A DNA stretch of 64,000 nt from Lactuca virosa (Eukaryota > Streptophyta > Magnoliopsida > Asterales > Asteraceae), in contig CAKMRJ010003334.1 of assembly GCA_928212115.1 (NCBI GenBank), positions 26,176,681-26,240,680 on the forward strand. Reading direction: 5' to 3'. The notes under the pieces are model-generated. The model was given only the letters and a program-made list of their open reading frames with translations. It did not search any database and was not told where the DNA came from. Positions 11,575 to 22,476 of this stretch are shown in pieces; the first letter of the stretch is position 1, and every line of letters starts with the position of its first letter. A program made the translations under genes and the position numbers.

Positions 11575-12599
11575 CAAATTTCTTCCTCAAAATTTGTGGT
11601 AGAAAAAAAATCTCGGTAGTGGGTGTGCATCTCCTCCTCGGGCTCCCAAGTCCACTTAGAACTCTTCTAGTGCTGCCACTGCACCTTCACCAAGGCTACC
11701 ACCTTCTTAGGAATGGCATTCCTCTTCCTATCTAGGATAGTTACCGGTCTCCCCACATAATTTAGGCGCTCATCAATTTGAATATCATATAACAGCACCA
11801 CTAATGTATCGTCTGCTAGATACTTCCGAAGCTGAGAGACATGGAAAGTGTTATGAATTTGGCTGAGCTCCTTAGGTAAATCCAATCGTTAGGCCACCTT
11901 TCCCACCCTGGCAATCATTACAAAAGGCTCAGTAAAGCTGGGGCCTAGCTTGTCTCGCTTCCTAAATCGAATAACATCCTTCCAAGGTGATACCTTCAGC
12001 AACACCATATTCCTGAACTGAAACTCTAACTCAGATTGAAGCTTGTCTGCATAAATTTTATGTCGGCTCTATGATGTCTGCAGTCTCTGCCTGACATGCT
12101 GAAAAACTCCTCAGGGTACTTCTTCCAAAACCTGGAAGTAAACCGAACGTCTTGATCTGAAACTATAAAAAGGCACCCTGTGATGAACCACAACCTCTTG
12201 AATATATATGTCGACCAATTTCTCGAGGGAAGAGCTCTCCTGAATAGCAAGGAAGTGGACACTCTTGGTCAGACAGTTAACGATCGCCCAAATATCATCA
12301 AACCCATTGGTCATACTTGGCAATTTTGTAATACAATTCATGGCGATCTGCTCCCATTTCCACACAAGTATCTATAAAGGCTGCAACTTTTCGTATGGTG
12401 TCTAATGTTCGACCTTGAACTTCCGGCAGGTCAATCACCTCTCAGCGCACCTGTCTATCTTCCTCTTCATATAGGGCCACCAATAGTTGAGTCTCAAGCC
12501 CCGATACACATTTTTCGTGCCATGATGAATCAAGAACTTAGACTTGTGCGCTTCCTCTAATAATTTTTGTCGGACCCCACTAGAAACTGGAACTCAAAC
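11575..12599 (-). pseudogene. G1 integrase with C-terminal chromodomain-like region
   Basis: Minus-strand pieces in two or three frames: the zinc-region text before 12400, WKWEQIAMNCITKLP (integrase core start, about 12350), then LSQIHNTFHVSQLRKY and the tail VKVQWQH..KWTWEPEEEM near 11640-11680, which is the chromodomain-like end of Tekay chromoviruses. Frameshifts and stops are frequent. The upstream end is cut at 12599/12600 by LTR D1. Chromodomains of this type are known to guide integration toward marked chromatin. Confidence 0.85.
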
Positions 12600-12699
12600 T
12601 GTAACACTCACAAATTCAGGCTAGACAAATAACTTATTATAAGCCATAATAATAACATTTAAAGAAGAGATTATTTAGGATAAATAATATTTACCAACT

Positions 12700-13275
12700 T
12701 ATAGTATACGTTATAAGGACTCCGTACATATAAAAAACGCTGAAATCCGACTTCGTATGAAGAAGTTAAGCTTCTTCGAAGTTTCGCGATTAAACCAACA
12801 CAACTCTATGTATCGTAAAAAGTGATTTTTTTATAAATGATTTTTAGCCGAAAATGTCTAAACGAAAGTCATAGTAGTCGTTAAACCAAGAGTGTGCATA
12901 TAGACAACGTCCAAATCTGGCTTCGTGATAGGAAGTTATGATTTTTCGAAGTTTCAGCACAACAATATAGGGCTCAGAAACCGAAGTAGAGATCGGTTGA
13001 TTGTTAGTAAAAACAATCTAAACGAGAGTTGAAGATATCGTCCATATGATTCTGTCAATACAAAGACAGTCAAAAACAGATATTGTATGAGAAAGTTTTG
13101 AATTTTTAATGGATTTTAATAGTCTAAGACTATTAAAAATATAGCTTTAAAAATAAGTCAAAATAGTCGACGGAGTCTAAATGAAAGTAGTAGATCTCGT
13201 CGAGATCTTTTATGATATATAAAGAATGTTGAAAATGGAGCTTGTATGAAGAAGTTACGACATTTTTAAAATCTA
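12700..13275 (+). repeat. Tandem modules in the U3 part of D1
   Basis: Four imperfect copies about 130-150 bp apart (near 12735, 12905, 13085, 13235) share the pattern (A)AAxCxGACTTCGTATGA then AGAAGTTATGAATTTTT, preceded by AAACGAAAGTCGTAGA-like text. The B LTR at 26661 carries the same type of modules. Confidence 0.7.
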
Positions 13276-13312
13276 AATATTCGCGTATGCGCGAAGCGCG
13301 CGGCGCGCACAA

Positions 13313-13543
13313 TGACGTGGCACATTCTGGAGACGACACATGGCATGGTCAGCCGCCCAATCTTAGAAGAGGCAAGGTGACGTGGCACCATGAGATTTGG
13401 ACACATGGAACCACGAAGATACGTTACGTGGCACCTTCTAAAAGAAAGGGATGTGGACAAACCAGATGACGACACGTGGCGAGCAACCTGAGGAGCCAGC
13501 GAACCCCAGCTGCACGGCGCGCTTCTCTGTGATTTATATATAT
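13313..13543 (+). promoter_or_regulatory. D1 LTR promoter: ACGTGG cluster and TATA box
   Basis: Four ACGTGGC elements (about 13313-13322, 13379-13388, 13424-13433, 13472-13480) lie 50-220 bp upstream of a TATA box, TTATATATAT at 13534-13543. ACGTGGC is the core of G-box/ABRE-type sites bound by plant bZIP factors. Its role here is inferred from position only. Confidence 0.6.
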
Positions 13544-14319
13544 GGGACAAATTTCTCACTTGTTCTTCACCACAATCTTCCATCTTCTCTCAAGATTGAT
13601 TTCTAGGATATAGGACTGACTTTTTTGGAGTTTATCAGTATTTTAGCAATACTCTGCGAGATTTAGAAGTCCGACTAATAAAAGCTTTCGGTTTCGATAT
13701 TCTGTCTGTGCGTTTTACCGGTTTTTGCTAAAACCCCTATAAATTAAGCTACATTCTTCTACTTTCAGTGTAACTTGTATTTATAGTCATAAGTTGTATT
13801 ATGAACCTATAAATCAAATTTATCAGTAATTCTATGTTGTTATACTGATTGATCTACTTACGGGGATGATGTCTAGGTTGGATTTAGTGAGGTGTTTAAA
13901 GTGGGATTTCCAAACAGTATACTCTAAATATCAATCGGACCCTACCTCCGATATGATCCTACCTGGTTGTCCCTTGTCAGCTATAGATCATTAGACATTA
14001 GGATGAGTGAGGATCTTGACTATTATTAGTCACCATGATCATTAGAGTAAGACTCTGTATTAATCATACTTAGGTCACGTCAAACGAATATCTAGGTGTT
14101 AAGGCGGAGCGCTGCCCTATCTTTGAGTCACCTTGCCTCTGTCAGGTGAGTGCATAGTTACCTTCAACTTACACATAGATTTCAAGTATTTAATTTACCT
14201 AAATGATTTATGTGCTTATTATCCGAGTTTCTGATATATGTGTTACATGTGATAATATTTTTTCTAAAATTATCATATATGTATTTTACCGTACTCATAA
14301 TGTATTGAGTAGGAGGGGT

Positions 14320-14837
14320 AGAAAGAGATAAGATAAATGAGATAACAATTAGGGACCATAAGATTAGAGATAACAGTGAGAGACCATAAGAGAAAAGAGA
14401 TAATGGTGAGAACCCATATCAGAGATAAATTAATGGTGAGAGACCATGCCAGAGATAGGGCAAAGAGACCATGCTCACCGGAGACCAGTCATCCATCAAA
14501 GTATTGATGACGACCATGGACTATTCTAGACAGTCCAGTGGAACACTATCAGACTTGCAATCTGTAGGTGTTAATGAATCACACAAACCGAGAGTATGGA
14601 CTGTGGATTCATTCGAGTACTCTATTTTCCCATGGAAATTCCTTAAGCAGTATTTTCATACTCGTTTCTTATAGTGATCCTTAGGATAGAACCCTCGAGA
14701 TAGATCCTATTGAATAATAGAAATGAGAGATGGGGAGAGATAGAGGGAGAGAGAGAGTGTGTGTGAGAGAGAGAAAGAGGGGGAGAGAAAGAGAGTAACG
14801 GGAATGGGTAATCGGGTTAACTATTTGGTGTGAATTA

Positions 14838-14897
<60 letters not shown>
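14320..14897 (+). repeat. Low-complexity part of D1: GAGACCAT repeats, GA tract, (TA)n
   Basis: Irregular repeats of GAGATAA and GAGAGACCATAAGA (14320-14480), a GA-rich run (about 14710-14800) and a TA microsatellite (14838-14897). Confidence 0.85.
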
Positions 14898-14900
<3 letters not shown>

Positions 14901-15072
14901 AGATAAATTATATTATTATGGGTTAAAAACCCTATCTACTCACCAGATTTCCTAACCTGACACACTCAGCTTCTTTGTATCATAGGTAATGATACAAAAG
15001 TACATGTACAATGTGAGATTGAAGGAGATATAGACTGTTGGTATGTTGAAACACTGTAAGTCTCCATTTATA

Positions 15073-15998
15073 AGTCGTAATCCTTCACCGTGTCAAGCCA
15101 CCTATGCTGCCTCATATTCAGATTCGGCTGATCTGTAAGGTTACTCAGACTCTTGTGATCCGTATAGATGGTACAACGGACCCCATATAAATAATGTTGT
15201 GAAATGTTGAGGGAAAATACCATAGCCCCTAGTTCCAGATCATTTGTAGGATAATTAGCCTTGTGAGGATTCATCTGTCTGGATCCATAAGTAATTACTC
15301 TGCCATGCTGCATAAGTACCGCTCCCAATCTCGTGACTGAAGCATCACAGTATACTACAAAATCCTCGATACCCACTGGAAGGGTCTGTACTGGGGACTC
15401 ACATAACTTCTACTTTAAGGTCCTAAATGTTACTTGTTGCACAGGCCCCTAATGTCAATCAACACTCTTGTTTTTCAAGAGAGTGAGAGGAAAAACAATC
15501 TTGGAGAAATCCAGAATCAATCTCTTGTAGTAACCTGCCAACCTAAGGAAAGTCTGGATCTCAAATGGAGACTTCGGGACCTCTCACTACATCACCACCT
15601 CTACTTAGGCTGGATCGACCAAAAATTTGTTTTGATTAACGAGGCGTCCCAAAAATTGAACCTCGCACAACCAAAACTCGCATTTGGAGAACTTAGCATA
15701 CAACCTTTACCTCCTCATAACTCCAAGAATCTCTTGTTCGTGCTCCTCATGTTGTTCAATGGTCTTCGAATAGACCAAACTATCATCAATTAACATAATA
15801 ATTGATCGGTCGAGCATCGACCTTCACACCCGATTCATCAAATCCATCAATGTTTCCGGTGCATTGGTGAGACCAAATGGAATCACTACAAACTCATAAC
15901 GGCCATATCGAGTCTGCAAGGCCATATTCTCAATGTCCACCTCTCTAACCCTCATTTGGTGATACCCTTGATGAGTTTCGAGCCTAGTCACAAACCAA
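15073..15998 (-). pseudogene. G1 RNase H and reverse transcriptase remnant
   Basis: Minus-strand RNase H frame 15376-15068: FVVYCDAS, GRVITYGSRQ, HDLELGAMVFSL-type text (here NDLELGAMVF), YTDHKSLS and RRWLDTVKDYDL-like end. Upstream, in broken frames (15420-15820), the RT thumb is visible only as decayed text. RT motifs reappear as GYHQMRV, TRYGRYEFVVIPFGLTNAP and LMDLMNRV (15830-15985). The catalytic FIDDILVY region is damaged. The frame is lost near 15998, where copia Co2's LTR-like sequence begins. Confidence 0.85.
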
Positions 15999-16652
15999 AT
16001 CGGTACAGCGGAAGCAATAACAAATGATGATCTATAAACTCGAAACAAGCGGATCAAACTCAAACTATCTATGTAAATAAATGAGTAAAAAGAACGAATC
16101 ATACCTTTGCCTTATTTTTTAGTTTTATTTTGACGATCTAGTTTATCAGAATTGAGAACCAAACGTAGAGTTCCTCTCTTATAATCGCACCTAAGACACA
16201 AATATACAACATATCTGAAAGTACCACCATGAACCAACACGCAACTGACTCAAATTAATGAATATGATCATTTCCACGACATCACAGAAGAGGTGCCATG
16301 ACATGAAATCGATAGTTTGGGTTTTTTATGGTTTTCTCAAGGGTTCCGAACTTTTGTAGTAGAGAGGTATTTTTCTCACACACCAAAACCGGATTTTAGC
16401 CCTCTTTATATAGGAGGTGATTTGAAACCCTAAACTTAATTACTAAATATAAAAATAATTATCAATGGAATTCAAATCTTACTGAAATATTCCTAATTCC
16501 ATTATTTACTATTAATTAATTAACAAATAGGTCCCTCGTATAAATATCTTTTCATTTCTGCTTTTTTTTGTTCTTGTGTGTAACCCAAAGGGACATTGCT
16601 ATTTATAGTAACATTACCGGTTTGTTATGGTTATGAGCACTATTCTCCATCA
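15999..16652 (-). repeat. Co2 3' LTR
   Basis: It ends TCTCCATCA at 16652, directly followed by the minus-strand PPT AAGTGGGAGC. A minus-strand TATA box (CTATATAAAG, about 16404-16413) lies within it. Its final portion (GTTATGGTTATGAGCAC) is similar in placement to the ends of Co1 LTRs. Confidence 0.7.
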
Positions 16653-16668
16653 GCTCCCACTTCCACTT
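16653..16668 (-). promoter_or_regulatory. Co2 polypurine tract
   Basis: The plus strand reads GCTCCCACTTCCACTT, i.e. an AAGTGGAAGTGGGAGC purine tract on the element strand beside the LTR. Confidence 0.8.
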
Positions 16669-17879
16669 AGGCATCAACAATCTACCGCTCGAATATTTAC
16701 TAGGAAAAACAATGAGCGGCACTCCAATGCAACTACTATACTTATTGCAACAACGCTGTAAACAGTCCTAAGGCTAGTGATTTCAAATTCCTTTGATCTT
16801 CATGATATCTGTATGAATTCGAAAAATTGGATAATAGTCAATCTCATAATTCAAGATTATGCTTCCCGACATAGATTTGTAACAACTACATCTAACTGCT
16901 AAATTAAACACATAAAGTTCAATCATGGCTCGACCAAGCAACTTAGACGAAATCACCAAATCATCGAGGGCCCCAAAGATATCTACTTCTCCATTTATGG
17001 TAGAAGGACCAAATAAATTTTGACGACATAGGCCAGTACTATTCCTCATGAAATATCTAGTCAAACCATGTATAACTGCCAGTTACGAACCACGTTGAGG
17101 AAAAACCAAGATACAACAAAATTGTAGAACAAAACCTCATTCATCTCCATTTGAAGAATAAGAAATACATTCATTTTAATTTACTCATGACATGATCCAT
17201 GAAGTAATCTTTAACCATGGTTAGTCAAATACTTAAAATCTCCATTTTCAAGTACTCATCAATATTGGTCACAAGACTTATTTATGTCCATCTCTATGAA
17301 TAATCTACCAATACTATTACAACCTTAAGTCACTACTATCTTCCAAGATTATGATTGATTGTGTAAGTTTGAATAATATATTATTCTAAAAGTGGTTCTA
17401 AACAGAAAAAAGTGGAACATAGTGATATTGTAAATGAAATGATCGATCTCCATCAAATAGTAAGTTCTCCACTTAATAATCGACAAATCAAATAAATACC
17501 ACAAATGCATCAGTTACTGAATTAAAACAAGTTAAAAATAAAGTTCTCAAGTTAATACACATGCAACTCTAATAACATTAGATCTTTATGTGACTATTAA
17601 CCTTGATTAGAGATTTAGTTGAAAGGAATGACTCAAAAAGATTCTCTTTAGTTGACAATGATGTCCTCACAATCGTGCCGATACTTACTGAGTATTTACC
17701 ATGTGATCATATGTGACTTGGGATCTATACTAGAGGTTAATTCACCTTACAGTCACAAGAAATTTCAAAAGAATAATCAATTATTGAATATAACACTAGG
17801 ATTAGTGACAAATTTCTTTTAGTCACATAGTTTGTCTTTGCATTCCAACTAACTGCAATATACTCTAAGCTTATTATCA
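16669..17879 (-). other. Co2 3' non-coding region
   Basis: About 1.2 kb with no credible frame. Text around 16960-16985 (CATCGAGGGCCCCAAAGATA) and 17350-17420 resembles the corresponding region of Co1 (2859-3620), so it is a shared non-coding 3' extension of this copia group. Confidence 0.6.
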
Positions 17880-19500
17880 AATCCACTTAGATGCATTACT
17901 TGTTACTCTTCCAAGATAATACTTATTATTTATTAAGAGCACGAACTTCGTTTGCTAAAAGAAAACGTCTCTAATAGTGAGGAACTGACCATCAATGTAA
18001 CTGTTTCATTGATTCTTCCATACTAAAAAGATTATCTCTTTCCTCCTTTTAGGATTCAAAGAATATTCTTTACTCTTGATTCTTTGATTTGTTGATTATA
18101 GCTAACACGGTCTTATATGACTTATAATGCACAAGGCATATGAGTCATTACTTTTACTAGCACAAACTCTTTAAGAATTCTGCATCTCAAGTTTCTTCAA
18201 GAATCCAAGTACTTTGGCTTAATTCAATGAATAACTTAGATCTACCTCTGTAGATTATAAGCATGCTTTCTTGTTCCTACCATGTGTTTCAAATTGATAC
18301 AATTCCTAATCTATGCAGAGCTTTTACACTTAGAAAATTTAGGACACCGTTTCCTATTTCAATTCAAGGGATAGCACCGCTCCCACTAGATTTGACCTTT
18401 ATATGGACTATCTTTTGTTTCTTGTAATTCAACTTTTGAATTTCTCATATAAGCAAATGACCCAAACATGAGATGCTTGCCAGATTCCAGCAATGGACTT
18501 CTCAAGCCTACATATCTATCACAACCCATCTTGGTTTTAGTATATGTGTGTTCCTATCCATGCTTGTAATCTTTTGTAGATCTACAAACTCTATATGATT
18601 TTAACACCAAGTGTTGTATTAATTCAAATTTACAACATTAATGGATCGAGTCTCAATTCTCATAACTTCTTCCAGTTATGGCTTATAGGGCTTTCTATAG
18701 TATCTGATAGTTGATATACTCTGATCGAAATTTGTCATCAACTCATTTCCGATATGACATAGAGTCAAAAAGTTACATGTCGTCTTCTATTAGATCTATG
18801 TGCAAGCGGTAGAGGAATGTCATTTTTCTTAATAAGTTTTAACATCGAATTAAGTGCTAGTGTTTTCATTTAGGCTCTTTGTTAATTGATTCTTGAGTCT
18901 TGTCAAGATCAATGCGGATCCCACTATTTCTTTTAGATATTAGCTATCTCTTTCAAAAGACTGCCCTTAGAGCAAAAAATACCTTGTTCTCAGAGGGATT
19001 CCAAAAACATAGTTGGAATGTACACATAAATAGCCCAACCGAAAAAGCGATGGATAAAACCTAGTTTATACAAGACCAAGGAATCTTGTAACTCTCATTC
19101 ATAGTACAATCCATGAATTGTTTATAAGCACAATATGAATCATAAATTACAAATCAAATAAGGATTTTGTTTCTTCATCCAACTATATTGCTTATGGAAA
19201 TACTTTTGTTTGAGACGAGTTGTAAAACCGCTTGACAATTCCATTAGATGATCATTAACCATTTGATCATGATTCTCACTATCCTTTTGGATATGATTTT
19301 CTAATAATTTTGCCTAGCTGATTATGAACTTCATTTTGTGAACAATCTGAATGGATAATTAAAATGAACTAATTCCAACAGATACTTCGCAACATGATGG
19401 TGTCATTCTAAACAATATTTGCATTTATCATAAAAATTAGGTTCAAATGAATTCCAAAACCAGATCCAACAGGATACTTGGCAACACAACTCTTATTCTA
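17880..19500 (-). pseudogene. Co2 RNase H, RT and integrase remnants
   Basis: No open frame survives, but minus-strand fragments can be matched to Co1 in the right order: text like the RT end around 18100-18150 (IMYAM..TRPDVSYA region), an STYLD.LKK.EMQNS-like piece at 18173-18212, an SSGSG piece matching the stretch before YVDD at 18372-18391, and the integrase tail NPSENKVFFALRAVF at about 18955-19000 with preceding pieces to about 19120. Further text near 19430-19490 is copia-like but unassignable. Everything is heavily mutated. Confidence 0.65.
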
Positions 19501-19911
19501 GAAAATGATTCCATAATTGCTTTTAATCCAATCAGTGAATCATCCAATCAATGAATCTTCATTGAACTATTTTTATTATACTAGTTTCAAAGGTTTCTGT
19601 ACTTACTTTTAAGTAGAAAGCATACGAAGTGTTCTTTATTTAAGTGACTTATAACTATCTTTCAAAACATTGTATAAACATTTTCAATCATAGGACCATA
19701 GACTTAAAATTTAGGAGAACACGTCATCTTATGGTCTTAAGGAAAATAAAGGGACTCGATTCGATATCCTTGATCATAACGCCTTAAGAATATGGTTCGC
19801 GAAGCATCTATCACTTCTCTATGTTATAGTCTATTACTTCCTGGTCACTACACATTCTTGAAAATGTTAGTACTCATCCTTTGTCTATGGATTGATGAAT
19901 CTAAACGACTA

Positions 19912-20098
19912 ATGGAACAACCCGAAGCAATCTTGGAGCGAGAAACCAAGCAGTTGTGAAAGAAGCGGGTGAAACTTGTGAAGATATTATGGAAGAATAA
20001 GTGTGGAGGTGACATGACTTAGGAGCTCTAGGATGATATGAGGGCTCGTTACCCTCTCCTGTTCGTTCGGGTTCTTGATTCCATGACGGAGTCCTCTT
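19912..20098 (+). pseudogene. Gypsy E integrase C-terminus (chromodomain-like)
   Basis: The plus-strand frame reads PEAILERETKQL, VKLVKILWKN, GGDMT, then DDMRARYPLLF, the standard end of Tekay-type Pol, with several in-frame stops. It is cut on the left by Co2. The PPT follows directly. Confidence 0.85.
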
Positions 20099-20110
20099 CA
20101 GGGGGGAGGA
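20099..20110 (+). promoter_or_regulatory. Gypsy E polypurine tract
   Basis: CAGGGGGGAGGA sits immediately before the LTR start (TTTTAACGACCCG), in the place expected for second-strand priming. Confidence 0.85.
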
Positions 20111-22336
20111 TTTTAACGACCCGAATTTTTCCACTTTGCCATTGAGGTTAGTCTCGTTATATTCTCACATTAAATGACTTTGAAATTGATCAAAGTTAAA
20201 TTTTGGGGGCTTAAGTGTAAGAAATGGTTACTTGATCATGCATATGGGTCATATAGTCATTTTTACACACTTTGAGGGGATAACATGTAAAATTGGCTTA
20301 TATTTATACACCACTTAATTGTAATCTAGGATAAATCATCCATATGCAGCCAAAAAAACTCTAATATATGCCTCCATCTTATTGAGAGAGTGTTCTAGGA
20401 TTCTTGCCTTTGGTAGTGGGTTGAAGTGAAGAAGGAAGGTGAAATCATTGGCACATTTGGTGGACTCGTGGTGGGATTCTTGAAGCTTCTTCCTTAGCAT
20501 TCTCTTGTGGTTAATTTGTAGATTTCCAGAAGGTGGGCATTTATCTATGATCCATTTCATTGTCCTACAAATCACACACAAGAAGAAAGCATGAATGATG
20601 CAAAATTGTTGGTTTTGGTTTGTTTGTTAGTCCCATGCTAGTCCCTATCGTTGTAGTCACTTAGAAAGGGTATTGAGGGGTTAGGATCATCCCAATAGAG
20701 GTTTTGACCAGACCCAAACTGAGTAGATTAAGGTCATCACTCGATGATCAAAAATATGTAACTGCCAGTTCTCACGACGTCAGCATCCCCTTCCCACGTC
20801 GTGACGTCAAGACTTTGAATGATTAGAGTCGTGTCTGTTTAATGGCCACAACATGAGCATCTATTTTCCACGTCGCGGTGATATGATACTGACCGGTCAA
20901 ACCTAAAAGGTTATTTTATATTACGACGTGGACATCCTAGTTCCACGACGTGACAACGTAAACTGATCTGACCAGAATCGAAATAGACTCTGAGCTCACG
21001 ACGTGACACCTCTTTGGCCATGATATGAGACCTGTCTGAACATAATTATTCTATTTAATGGTGTGTTTTTATCAGTTCTTTGGTTATTCTTTTAGGGGTG
21101 TTAGAGTACCTATGAGAATGTGATTATCTTATGTTCATAGCTCCACATAAGTTGGACTAGGGGTGAGTCATTTCTTGTGGTGGTTTAAGCACTTGTTTGG
21201 AAAGATAGCATGCACATATACTTGTGTTCTTGTCTAATTTATGTTATGTGATGTTATAAACTGAATGTCCATAGTTATTTATAACCTAGACATGTAATGT
21301 TATTGATGATGCAAATGAATTTAGGAATCCTTTGTATACTATAACTCTTAAATTAACCATATGGTGCAAATTAAGAGAATTAAGACCATGTTAGAAGTGA
21401 GGGTTATTTATGTGGTTAAATTGTGATGATATGTATGTTATATTCCTATTTTGTAAATCTTGAATTAAATGATGATATGCATGCTAGAGGTTGTTTTTTT
21501 TTGAAAGGTTTATCTCTTTACATGTCACTAATTGATGATATGTATACTTATGTGGATATACCTTGATGTGTGATTGGAAGATGTAGCAGGCCATGAATTA
21601 ACTATAATAATAATTCACTAGCATGATTACGTAATCGTATTGGTGAGGTGTGTTTTTGCCCATGTGAGAGGATTAATTAATTAATTAATTAATTAAAATA
21701 AAAGGGGAAAACACATAGCGGGGTTTAACTTAGGTATGTGCCCTTACGGGATATTGTGATGGAAGGATATCAATGGAGGAGAAAGAGCTTAAGCCAAGTC
21801 GACGTCAAATGGTTTTCTAGTTGACCATTTTGAGACATTGTTTAGGTGCGCGTTGGTGTACTGGGACTGTAGTGATGTCGGTGATCTTGAATGCCGTCTA
21901 TAAACATCACGTTTGGGTGTGTATGTATGCTCTTGGAGGTACCAAATACCACCCTAAAACGACAACGCATCGTACTCATACATGCAAAGTCATAGTAGCG
22001 AAGGCGGACAACCAATGACAATGTTACGGGTGGGAGTCGTGCCCCATTTGGTGCACTGGGTCGCCAGGTCACGTTAGTAGTGAACGAGGTCTTTATTTGG
22101 GGAGTGTTAGCGACGCAGTAGACCCTAGTTAGTGAGGGACATTAAAAGTAATTAAAGAGATGTAAATAAATTAATAATTAATGCGATGAAAGAAGGTCTG
22201 GATGAATGTATATACATATACGTTAATATTTATCGATGTATGATGCATGGATTGATGTGAATAAATGACTTGACATTGTGTATGTGTATATTTTGTTTCC
22301 ATGCTTATGTGCTTGAGATTGACTCACTGTGCTGAT
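20111..22336 (+). repeat. Gypsy E LTR, first part
   Basis: It starts TTTTAACGACCCG (family form TGTAACGACCC, so the terminal TG is mutated). A dense palindrome zone (CACGACGTG/CCACGTCGTG variants) lies at about 20768-21030. An ATTA/TTAA run is at 21671-21695. The LTR is interrupted by B1 after the CTGAT target copy (22332-22336) and continues at 30187-30519, giving about 2.56 kb. Confidence 0.83.
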
Positions 22337-22476
22337 TGTGACACCAGTCAAATTTAAGTCAAAAATAAATTGATCAATAATCGTAATTGGGATGAACAAA
22401 TTGGTAGAAATTGTAACAAGGTTTCCAAAAATATAAAGAACACTGAAATCCGAGTTCTAACAAAGAAGTTATGACC
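22337..22476 (+). repeat. B1 5' LTR, first 140 bp only
   Basis: TGTGACACCAGTC onward matches the first 140 bp of the 3' LTR (26661) closely. At ATGACC (22476) the match stops and leader sequence begins: about 3.4 kb of LTR plus the PBS is deleted. Confidence 0.88.

Larger units (their letters stand above)
12600..15072 (+). mobile_element. LTR D1, forward, 3'-truncated, inside G1 pol
   Basis: It starts TGTAACACTCAC and follows the LTR of D2 (34353) in order: GGCTAGACAAATAA, repeated AAGTTATGAATTTT modules, and ACTCACCAG...CCTGAC...CTCAGCTTCTTTGTATCA near 14938-14985. D1 keeps about 0.9 kb, including the TATA region, that D2 lacks. The end corresponding to D2's GATGCCACA is missing; G1 coding sequence resumes near 15073. 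No PBS follows, so this is a truncated solo LTR. Part of the G1 integrase/RNase H junction region is lost as well. Confidence 0.82.
1116..15998 (-). mobile_element. Gypsy G1 (Tekay-like chromovirus), degenerate, host of nested insertions
   Basis: This is a reverse-orientation Ty3/gypsy element seen from its 3' LTR (1116-2079 plus 10806-11556) through PPT, integrase with chromodomain-like tail (11575-12599) and RNase H/RT (15073-15998). Three insertions break it: copia Co1 in the LTR, forward LTR D1 in pol, and copia Co2 in RT. After removing Co1, the LTR is about 1.7 kb, the same size as the LTR of C3 at 37016. The 5' half (PR, gag, PBS, 5' LTR) is not visible. The order LTR-PPT-INT-RH-RT read leftwards to rightwards is what a gypsy element gives on the minus strand. 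Confidence 0.85.
15999..19911 (-). mobile_element. Copia fragment Co2, 5'-truncated
   Basis: A reverse copia consisting of a 3' LTR (about 15999-16652), PPT, long 3' non-coding region and badly decayed RNase H, RT and integrase remnants up to about 19500. There is no PR, gag, PBS or 5' LTR: the right end abuts the integrase end of gypsy E at about 19912. The left boundary is uncertain by some 25 bases, because text resembling the usual copia LTR end (GCTTCCGCTGT on the minus strand, near 16000-16015) merges into G1 RT. Confidence 0.75.

Noticed and set aside
13266..13583. 105-codon minus-strand frame
   Set aside because: Lies across the D1 LTR promoter; no domain and antisense to the TATA box direction.
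15434..15793. 119-codon plus-strand frame
   Set aside because: Antisense of G1 RT.
19901..20134. 77-codon minus-strand frame
   Set aside because: Antisense of the E integrase tail and PPT.
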